The notes below the pieces were generated by a model. That model was not told the origin of the DNA. It was given only the letters and a program-made list of their open reading frames with translations, and ran no database searches. A DNA stretch of 11,288 nt, taken from contig CAYSCH010000316.1 in NCBI GenBank assembly GCA_964429355.1, positions 1-11,288 of the forward strand. The letters run 5' to 3'. Of the stretch, positions 5,461-11,288 are shown piece by piece. The stretch is from JAAYAY01 sp964429355 (GTDB taxonomy: Bacteria; Planctomycetota; Planctomycetia; Pirellulales; Thermoguttaceae). The stretch's first letter is position 1, and each line of letters begins with the position of its first letter. The position numbers and the translations under genes are program-made.

Positions 5461-5965
5461 CGTCGTTCATCGCCTCATCTTGGAGTTTTGCAGTGGCACA
5501 TGATTCCTGTGGCTGCTCGCCCACGGCAACGTCCAGCCGTTGCACCAGTGCCCGAACCTCTTTGTCGAGAAGGGCGATTGCCACCTCCGAGTCGGCGCAG
5601 TCCAGGTCATCAACGTGCCAATACTCGACCTTGTTGGCCCAGAGCGGGAATTGTCTCGTGAGAATTGCCCGATGTTCCGCCTCCTTGACGGCGATCACGA
5701 GATCGGAGCCGATCAGATCCGAGAGAGTCAACCGGATCGGATAGCGGTGGTCACCGTTGCACGGAACGTCCCGCAGCTTCAAACCGTCAAGGCTATGACC
5801 GGAGATGGGCCCGATATTGACTGCGGACGGGTTCAGCCCTCTCGAATCGGCTCGCCAGGGCAGGTTCGCCTTGGCGGCCAGCCAGTTGAAGAAGTGCTCG
5901 GCAAATCGGCTTCGATAGTAGTTGCCACTGCAAAGGAACAGAACTTGTTTCATACTGACGGGCAT
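5453..5965 (-). CDS. Low-molecular-weight protein tyrosine phosphatase-fold protein
   Basis: Predicted cytoplasmic enzyme of 170 residues with the LMW-PTP/arsenate-reductase-type fold. The N-terminal strand and phosphate loop are clear: QVLFLCSGNYYRSRFAEHFF, with Cys12 and Arg18 forming the C-x5-R catalytic loop. YWHVDDLD around 114-121 occupies the position of the general-acid loop, which is DP in classical members. A subset of the family shares the NYYRS form of the loop. It could dephosphorylate phosphotyrosine or a small molecule. Arsenate reduction is less likely, because the reduction-specific cysteines cannot be assigned. Two starts are possible: ATG 5965 (used here) or ATG 5953, which fits the family N-terminus (MKQVLF) better. 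Neither has a clear ribosome-binding site. It overlaps the DUF429 gene by eight bases. Confidence 0.85.
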   Translation of the reverse strand: MPVSMKQVLFLCSGNYYRSRFAEHFFNWLAAKANLPWRADSRGLNPSAVNIGPISGHSLDGLKLRDVPCNGDHRYPIRLTLSDLIGSDLVIAVKEAEHRAILTRQFPLWANKVEYWHVDDLDCADSEVAIALLDKEVRALVQRLDVAVGEQPQESCATAKLQDEAMNDGV

Positions 5966-6003
5966 CGAGTTGGGCTGTCTGGTCTGGAGTTACGTCTCCT
6001 CCC

Positions 6004-6032
6004 ATTCTATTGCCAACCGGATGACTTACGAA
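6004..6032 (-). promoter_or_regulatory. Weak promoter candidate before the phosphatase-fold gene
   Basis: In the 96-base gap after the SUI1 gene, the - strand reads TTCGTA (6027-6032), 17 bases, then TAGAAT (6004-6009). The -10 matches five of six consensus positions and the -35 only three. It would allow the phosphatase/DUF429 pair to be transcribed apart from the upstream genes. Confidence 0.28.
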
Positions 6033-6061
6033 GCCCACTACGATTTTGATGGTGTCCGTCC

Positions 6062-6397
6062 TCAGCCCCCAGCCCGTTTCACTCGATATCCCAGTCCCTC
6101 AAGCTCCTGGACGATTCGATCCCGATGGTCGCCCTGAATCTCGATCCGCCCATCCTTGATCGTTCCGCCCGTACCAAGCCGTGTCTTCAGCTTGGCGGCA
6201 AGCTCGGCGAGGCCGGTCTCGTCCAACGGCAGGTCGGAAATGATCGTCACTCCCTTCCCTCGCCTGCCTTTTGTTTCTCGGCCCACCCGAACCACACTGG
6301 ACTTGCTCGGTGCCGGGGGCTCGCTCCTGCAACTACAGGTCTTCTTGAGTTGCTTGCACTTGGGGCACAGTAGTTTTTGCCAATCATCTTGTCCCAT
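6062..6397 (-). CDS. SUI1/eIF1-like translation initiation factor (YciH family)
   Basis: Predicted 111-residue homologue of eIF1/YciH, a small factor that binds the 30S subunit P-site region and can influence start-codon selection. Residues about 47-108 form the SUI1 domain. KGVTIISDLPLDETGLAELA is followed by LKTRLGTGGTIKDGRIEIQG, the conserved glycine-rich loop with GGTIKDG, and the domain closes with LEGLGYRVKRAGG. The N-terminal arm holds four cysteines as CPKC-x6-CSC (11-14 and 21-23), which could bind zinc. The start at 6397 is forced, because an in-frame TGA lies a few codons upstream. The ribosome-binding site is poor. It lies 52 bases after the large glycosidase gene and before the phosphatase-fold gene, all in the same direction. 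Confidence 0.93.
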   Translation of the reverse strand: MGQDDWQKLLCPKCKQLKKTCSCRSEPPAPSKSSVVRVGRETKGRRGKGVTIISDLPLDETGLAELAAKLKTRLGTGGTIKDGRIEIQGDHRDRIVQELEGLGYRVKRAGG

Positions 6398-6449
6398 AGC
6401 CGTATCACTTCATTCTCTTTGCTGTCTTTCGTGATGACGCCATGTTCGG

Positions 6450-8657
6450 TCATTTGGCTAGCAGGAAGATATCGCCGTCAGGGCTTCCCAACTCGTGAAT
6501 CAGGGAGATCTCGCCGGTAGCGACACTTCGGCGATCCTCGCTGAATGTCACCGACACCGCCTTGTTCCCCATCGGGTTGTAGATGACCCTGCCGTGCTCG
6601 AAATCACGGCACCAAGTGCCGTCCCCGTTCTTGCAGCCCTCGGCAACCGGTTTGCCAAGACTCGTATTCCAGAATGTGTACCAGTTGTGGAGGTGGTCCG
6701 GGGTGGGCAGCGGATTGGGGTCGGAAAACAGGCAGTAGCCGTCGGAATGGGTGAGGGCGAGCGTCGTGGTGGCCCGCATCAGGTTCAGGTCATCTCTGGA
6801 ATGGTGATACCACGTCTCCAGACAGTTGGCCCGAGGTTCTCGAAGATGGCGTTCGGCCCAGGCAAGGGCGTCGGCGATCCTCTGCCAGTCCTTTGCCGTC
6901 TTGTTCTCAGTGCATTCCATGAAGTAACCGTTGATGTAGGAAGCGGTCTGGGGCGTCTGGCGGTCATTAGCGTTTGCGAGAATGACGGCCTCCTCACCGA
7001 TGGCCCTTCGCACCTCCTGAATCAAGGCAAGCCTGCTGGCGTCATCCGACCACCAGTCGAGCATCACGCCATCGACGACGCCTGACTCGACCGCAGCTTT
7101 CGCTTGCTTCGCCACCTGACGGCGGAACTGGGGGTTGTGGAAGTCGAGGCAGAAGTATCCGCCTTCTTCCCATCCGGGGACGATCTCGCCCTTGTCGTCC
7201 CGCAGCCACCACTCGTGCCCCTCGGGCAGGTAGTCCTTGTGCGCATCCCGGTAGCGAATCTCGGCGATGAGGACGAGGTTGGAATTGAGCGTGAGGAGCT
7301 TCTGCCGGAACGACTTGGCCCTGGCGATGCTGTCCGCCGTGAATCCATTGGCTAGCCCGGTCGGCCTTTCGTTCCACCTTAGCCCAAAGAACTCCGGCCC
7401 ATGGAAGACCAAATCATGGCGGGCAACCGTGTGCAGCGGCGATTCATCATGGACGTTTTGAGCCGGGCTCCACGCCTGAAACACCGAAGGAAACGTCCGG
7501 CCCTGGATTCGTTCGGTCAAGGGTCGTTCCGTTGGCGGTGTGGCCGTCTGCGCCGAGACACCCACCATCTTCTTCGGAAACCACTCCAACCAGTTGGCCA
7601 TGATGGCTTCGCCAATCGTGCCGCCTTTTCGGCACTCCTCTGGCGTCTTGCCCCAGTAGAAGCTGATCCAACCCGAGGCAACAGTCTGTGACTGGTCGAT
7701 GAACTGCTCCATTTCATCCGGCGAGCATTTCAGTGGAAACGTCTCTTCGATGATCACCGGTTTCCCGACTGCGAACCCACGGAGAGTCTCCATCGCCTCA
7801 GCCACCTTGCCCTTCTCCGGGTAGACGTGCATGGCGATGAAATCGAGTTTCTCGGACACCTCTTCTGGGACAAAGCCGGAACTGAGGCCGGGTCGGTCGA
7901 GGCTCCACGGCACAAGGCCGACCGTAATAAGGTGCCGTCGATCATGTTTGCGGATCGCCGTGACCAGCCGATCAATCCACTGGCGAGCGATCTCGTGGCG
8001 GAGACGGCCTTTTGCCTGCAAGGTGATGAACTGAACGAAGTGCTTGTCGCCAAACGCCGGGCCAAGCCAGTCATCTCGTTTGGCCGCACCTCCCGGAACA
8101 ACCGGTTCGTTCATCAAGTCGTAGCAGAAGATGGCGGGGCTATCGGCACATGTCTTGGCCACAGCTTCCCAGAACGCCGCCTGCGCTGCCCATCGTTCTT
8201 GCTCTTCCAACTCGTCGTACCAAGGCGGCACATCCTGTTTGTGGTAGCAGGCGAGGCCGGTCAGATCGAGGTAGAGTCCTACTTCTTCCGCCAAAGCAAC
8301 AAGCCGAGCAAGTTGCTGGAGGGAATGCTGGTTTGGCTGATTGGGACTGTCCATGAACTTTCCGAACTGAAGGTGGATACGCACGACCGTTGCGCCTAAC
8401 TCCTTCATCTCTCGGAAGTCTTCGACGATCATCAGCCACTCGTCGTCCCAGTAATCTTCGATCAGTCGTCCAGGGCCATCGTGGTCGTAGTTGAAGCCCC
8501 ATGGAACGAACTCTCGGCCAGAGTTTTCCAGAACGAACGAGCGGTTGTCGGAAGCGACTCGGACCCATTCCTGTCCAGTCAGGTTTTTCGCAGGTTCTTT
8601 GGCAAAGCCAGTTGCCGTTACGGCAACGATGCAAACGGCAAACATGGTTCTGATCAT
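6450..8657 (-). CDS. Secreted GH5-like/GHL15-like two-domain glycoside hydrolase
   Basis: Predicted exported polysaccharide-degrading enzyme; residue numbers here count from the GTG at 8660. Residues 1-20 are a signal peptide. Residues about 35-365 form a GH5-like (cellulase/mannanase clan) barrel: FVPWGFN, VVRIHLQFG, then DLMNEP with Glu185 as likely acid/base, and PVIIEETF with Glu305 or Glu306 as likely nucleophile. Residues about 390-736 form a second barrel resembling the hypothetical glycosyl hydrolase family 15 (GHL15): LVLIAEIRY, YFCLDFHNPQFR, GVMLDWW with Asp535, ASYINGYFMECTE and SDGYCLFSD. This combination in one chain is unusual. The start is ATG 8657 in a TGATG overlap with the galactanase stop; GTG 8660 is equally possible, with AGGGGAAG upstream. 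The GH5 assignment is firm at clan level; the substrate (beta-mannan, beta-glucan or galactan) is not. Confidence 0.87.
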   Translation of the reverse strand: MIRTMFAVCIVAVTATGFAKEPAKNLTGQEWVRVASDNRSFVLENSGREFVPWGFNYDHDGPGRLIEDYWDDEWLMIVEDFREMKELGATVVRIHLQFGKFMDSPNQPNQHSLQQLARLVALAEEVGLYLDLTGLACYHKQDVPPWYDELEEQERWAAQAAFWEAVAKTCADSPAIFCYDLMNEPVVPGGAAKRDDWLGPAFGDKHFVQFITLQAKGRLRHEIARQWIDRLVTAIRKHDRRHLITVGLVPWSLDRPGLSSGFVPEEVSEKLDFIAMHVYPEKGKVAEAMETLRGFAVGKPVIIEETFPLKCSPDEMEQFIDQSQTVASGWISFYWGKTPEECRKGGTIGEAIMANWLEWFPKKMVGVSAQTATPPTERPLTERIQGRTFPSVFQAWSPAQNVHDESPLHTVARHDLVFHGPEFFGLRWNERPTGLANGFTADSIARAKSFRQKLLTLNSNLVLIAEIRYRDAHKDYLPEGHEWWLRDDKGEIVPGWEEGGYFCLDFHNPQFRRQVAKQAKAAVESGVVDGVMLDWWSDDASRLALIQEVRRAIGEEAVILANANDRQTPQTASYINGYFMECTENKTAKDWQRIADALAWAERHLREPRANCLETWYHHSRDDLNLMRATTTLALTHSDGYCLFSDPNPLPTPDHLHNWYTFWNTSLGKPVAEGCKNGDGTWCRDFEHGRVIYNPMGNKAVSVTFSEDRRSVATGEISLIHELGSPDGDIFLLAK

Positions 8658-10474
8658 CACGGCTCTTCCCCTTTGAGCTTCAGCAGACCGTATTCGTTCG
8701 CCATCTCAGCGTAAACATCGATCTCAGGCTTTGTGTTTCCTTTTCCATCGAACAACGCTGGCCCTTCCCACCTTGTCGGTTCCCAAATGAACGTGCCCAG
8801 CCCTTTGCTACTGGGCAACCCATGCACAATGTCGTTAATTTGTCGAATGTTCGGCACCGAGTATTCCACGAGCATGACGTCTTGCTTGTAGCGGCCCACC
8901 AAATCAGTCAGGTTGGATTTCAGATCGCCCAGTGTCCCATGCCATTTGGGATAGTACGATTGGCCAAGAATGTCGAACTCGACCCCTTGGGCCAGCACCA
9001 TGTCCAGAAACGATCTGGACTGCTTGTTTTGACCGCCCCAAGCCAAGTGAATCATGATTTTCACCGAGGGATCGACCTCCTTGGCCCCGGCGATCCCGGC
9101 CTTAATGAAGCCGCAAAACGATGCCCAGTCCTTGGTTTCCCAGACTTTCCCATCCGGCCACAAAACACCGTTACTGATCTCGTTGCCAATCTGCACAATG
9201 TCGGGAGGCGTCCCCTGCTTCCCCAACGCCGCCATCACGAGTTGGGTGTGATTGTGGACTGCTTCTTCCAATTCTGCGCCGTGCAGATCGGCCCATGCCG
9301 CAGGTTTGACCTGATGCCCAGGATCGGCCCATGTGTCGCTGTAATGGAAGTCGAGCAGGAATTCCATGCCAGCCGTTTTGATTCGCTTCGCCATCGCCAG
9401 CGTGTGGTCCAGGTCGCAGTATCCCTTGCTGGAGTATCCTTTGGGCGCTTGGGGATTCACGAAGACCCTGAGCCGAATACAGTTGAAGCCGTGGTCCTTG
9501 AGAATGACCAGGATGTCCGTCTGCTGGCCGTCGTCAAAGAACCGTGTTCCCTGATCTTCCTGTTCCTGGACCCACGAGATGTCGGCACCAAGGACGAATG
9601 GAGGTCGGGCGACAGGTCGTGAGTCTGGGTTCACCAGCGCCCAGGCTATCTCTTGCAGTCGCTTTGCCTGATCGTCAGGGATGTCGGCCAGCACTGTGTC
9701 CCCGTGCAGGATCTTGCCGGGCAGCCCCACGGGATTGGCACCCAACAGAGTGGCATAAAACACGCAAGCGGCCAAGTACGTGCCGGTTGGAGTCGGATGG
9801 CTCTTGTCCGAGCGATGCAGGACAAACGGCGGGTCCGCTGCCAACGCCATCTTCCAGGCGATCCCCACCGGGGCGACACCGGCCCCCAGTTCTTTGGCGA
9901 TGTCCAGGTAGGCTCCGTTCAATCCACCGACCAAACCGACCTTCTGCTGCTGACACCAAGTATCCAGGTCGATGGTCTTTGATGCGCCGCTGATCCCGTA
10001 CATCGCCTTGGCGTATTCGGGCGACTTGGCAGGATCGACCCCATCCTGCATGTCGGGTATGTGCTGCCGAGCCCAGGTCAGATAGAAAACGGTCTTGGCT
10101 CGTTGCTGTTTGATCTCCGCATCCAGGATTCGGGCGTATTCGTGCATCAGTTTCCGGTCGATGACGGGACGCAGGCTTTGCTCCTGCAACACGACCACAT
10201 CCCATCTCTCTGCACGGATCTTGTCGATGGCCTTCTGGTCCTTGACGTGTTTTTCCAAGGTGCAGCCGCCGACAAGGTGGCGATCCACCTCGATCTTCCG
10301 TCCACCGGCAGCCTCGGCCAATGCGGCAACCATGGCGGGTAGATCATTGACCGACGTGTAGCTGTTGCCGATGAACAGCACCCTGAGCGGTGCCAAGGGG
10401 GCTTCCTGGCCCGACGCTACGAGTGGAACCAGCCAGAATAGTGCGCCGATGAATGTCCTGCGGTTGGTCAGCAT
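8657..10474 (-). CDS. Secreted SGNH hydrolase-GH53 endo-beta-1,4-galactanase fusion
   Basis: Predicted exported bifunctional enzyme of 605 residues. The N-terminus has a twin-arginine-like signal (NRRTFIG, hydrophobic to about 21, then ASGQE). Residues about 29-250 are an SGNH/GDSL-type hydrolase: RVLFIGNSYTSVNDLP with Ser38 as nucleophile, VVVLQEQS, and SDKSHPTPTGTY with Asp223 and His226. It is probably an esterase, for example removing acetyl groups. Residues about 292-598 are a GH53 endo-1,4-galactanase: LGADISWVQEQE, LLDFHYSDTWADPGHQVKP, IVQIGNEISNG with Glu432 as acid/base, and VMLVEYS with Glu537 as nucleophile. Catalytic residues of both halves appear intact. AAGG lies seven bases before the ATG. 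It sits between a GH29-like gene and the GH5-like gene in one operon. Likely substrate: galactan side chains of pectin or a similar esterified galactan. Confidence 0.92.
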   Translation of the reverse strand: MLTNRRTFIGALFWLVPLVASGQEAPLAPLRVLFIGNSYTSVNDLPAMVAALAEAAGGRKIEVDRHLVGGCTLEKHVKDQKAIDKIRAERWDVVVLQEQSLRPVIDRKLMHEYARILDAEIKQQRAKTVFYLTWARQHIPDMQDGVDPAKSPEYAKAMYGISGASKTIDLDTWCQQQKVGLVGGLNGAYLDIAKELGAGVAPVGIAWKMALAADPPFVLHRSDKSHPTPTGTYLAACVFYATLLGANPVGLPGKILHGDTVLADIPDDQAKRLQEIAWALVNPDSRPVARPPFVLGADISWVQEQEDQGTRFFDDGQQTDILVILKDHGFNCIRLRVFVNPQAPKGYSSKGYCDLDHTLAMAKRIKTAGMEFLLDFHYSDTWADPGHQVKPAAWADLHGAELEEAVHNHTQLVMAALGKQGTPPDIVQIGNEISNGVLWPDGKVWETKDWASFCGFIKAGIAGAKEVDPSVKIMIHLAWGGQNKQSRSFLDMVLAQGVEFDILGQSYYPKWHGTLGDLKSNLTDLVGRYKQDVMLVEYSVPNIRQINDIVHGLPSSKGLGTFIWEPTRWEGPALFDGKGNTKPEIDVYAEMANEYGLLKLKGEEP

Positions 10475-10518
10475 CTTGAAGCCTTACTGTGTGGGGCATG
10501 GGACCGGCTGCTAGTATG

Positions 10519-11288
10519 TCAGGGCCGCAAAGCCTGGTTCAGCCGGTGCAACTGCTCGACCGACGCTTCGGCCATCATCCCGTCCTGGTAGATGCCGACG
10601 TTGAAGGTCATCGGAGCTTGATGCGAATTGCAGGTTCGAACGTAGCCGATCACTTGTTCGTCCGTATACAGCGGTGGTGGAATCGGCGTGTCGAGTTTGG
10701 TGTGGACCCAGCGGCGATCCTCCAGACACGTCCAACCGAACCACTGGAGGCCGTTGTCGAGGTAACGGCTCTTGGCCGGGGTGTCGAGGTTGACCAATTC
10801 GCCAGCCCAGTAGTCCTGATGCGTCGTGTACAAGAAGGTATTGGCAACGCCAGCATTGTAGGTCACGAGCCGCTGAGGAGATCCCCGCTTGGCGACCACC
10901 GTGAAGTCCTCCCAGGGAAACTGAAAGCCGGTCATGTCCGTGGTGACGCTGTTGTGCGGCCCTCTGGGGTCCAGGGAGTAAGGGCTGTCAAACCACCATG
11001 CCCTAATCTTCTCCTTGTATCGTTCACCCATATGGCCGACGATGTCCATGATGTTCTGGGCGAAACGTTCCTTGTTGGGAGCGTGGTAGCCGACCGCTTT
11101 TTCCCACTCAGGATCTTGGTTGTGATTGCACGAATGATTGTAGTAGACGAGCAGATGCTTCCCCTTGGCTGCGAGGGCGTCGGCAAGCTCCATGATCAAG
11201 TCACGCTTGCAGGTGCGGCCCGGCAGGATTCTGTCTAGCACGGGATGCGGGGCCGGAAGCATTTGCAGGGCGTGTGCCGACGTGAAGA
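10519..11288 (-). CDS. GH29-like (alpha-L-fucosidase-type) protein, 5' end outside window
   Basis: A partial gene: the frame is open to the right edge, so the true N-terminus lies beyond 11288. An ATG at 11262 falls inside the barrel and is unlikely to be the real start. Visible text resembles remote members of the alpha-L-fucosidase clan: VLDRILPGRTCKRDLIMELA, GKHLLVYYNH, and RAWWFDSPYSL, whose Asp (codon 10989-10987) aligns with the GH29 nucleophile in the WFD motif. The C-terminal part (TFNVGIYQDGMMAEASVEQL) ends at TGA 10521-10519. The acid/base residue of GH29 is variable and cannot be assigned. It lies 44 bases before the galactanase gene in the same direction and would be the upstream member of the carbohydrate operon. 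Fucosidase activity is an inference; related unknown subfamilies exist. Confidence 0.72.
   Translation of the reverse strand, partial: FTSAHALQMLPAPHPVLDRILPGRTCKRDLIMELADALAAKGKHLLVYYNHSCNHNQDPEWEKAVGYHAPNKERFAQNIMDIVGHMGERYKEKIRAWWFDSPYSLDPRGPHNSVTTDMTGFQFPWEDFTVVAKRGSPQRLVTYNAGVANTFLYTTHQDYWAGELVNLDTPAKSRYLDNGLQWFGWTCLEDRRWVHTKLDTPIPPPLYTDEQVIGYVRTCNSHQAPMTFNVGIYQDGMMAEASVEQLHRLNQALRP

Noticed and set aside
5453..5965. Phosphatase-fold protein as an arsenate reductase (ArsC)
   Set aside because: There is no arsenic-resistance neighbour, and the extra redox cysteines cannot be assigned in the usual positions.
6247..6453. 68-codon frame on the - strand starting in an ATGA overlap with the glycosidase stop
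   Set aside because: The overlap looks attractive, but most of the frame runs out of phase through the SUI1 gene and shows no family resemblance. At most it is a coupling device.
8822..9622. Open frame of 266 codons on the + strand
   Set aside because: It is antisense to the GH53 domain with intact catalytic motifs, and has no ribosome-binding site or family resemblance.

Overview
The window reads as part of a bacterial chromosome, most likely a metagenome-assembled scaffold, since it contains a run of ten Ns at 2710-2719. The gene set suggests Planctomycetota or a related group: two CsrA paralogues, a bacterial SUI1/eIF1-like protein, and large secreted multidomain carbohydrate enzymes. This assignment is an inference from gene content; no rRNA or phylogenetic marker is present. 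Apart from one XRE-type regulator on the + strand, all coding is on the - strand, so the description below runs from right to left in the direction of transcription.

Carbohydrate block (11288 to 6450). A fragment of a GH29-like (alpha-L-fucosidase-type) protein enters from the right edge. It is followed 44 bases later by a secreted SGNH-hydrolase/GH53 endo-galactanase fusion. That gene overlaps the start of a secreted GH5-like/GHL15-like fusion through a TGATG junction. Together they look like an operon for de-esterifying and cutting a galactan-containing, possibly fucosylated polysaccharide.

Housekeeping and unknown block (6397 to 4355). A SUI1/YciH translation factor with a Cys-rich N-terminus comes first. 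Next are a low-molecular-weight phosphatase-fold protein and an 8-base-overlapping DUF429 (RNase H-fold) protein. Last is a 90-residue membrane-anchored Cys-motif protein that I cannot name.

Membrane block (4287 to 1974). TspO, an NnrU/isoprenylcysteine-methyltransferase-like protein and a second short ICMT-like protein are tightly packed, with gaps or overlaps of 17 or fewer bases. They are followed by a cupin-GNAT gene that is broken by an in-frame amber codon and truncated inside the GNAT domain. The N-run sits in the second methyltransferase and looks like a zero-length assembly gap.

Regulatory block (1844 to 1). Two tandem csrA genes lie here: a divergent 59-codon copy and a canonical 60-codon copy. 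The canonical copy has its own good promoter and a near-consensus CsrA-binding site over its ribosome-binding site. Beyond a convergent junction come an XRE regulator with a coiled coil (+ strand) and a divergently transcribed stand-alone LuxR-type HTH protein (- strand). Bases 1-245 hold no gene I recognise, but they contain several compact hairpins, the last followed by a T-run. I see no tRNA, rRNA, CRISPR array, insertion sequence or integrase.
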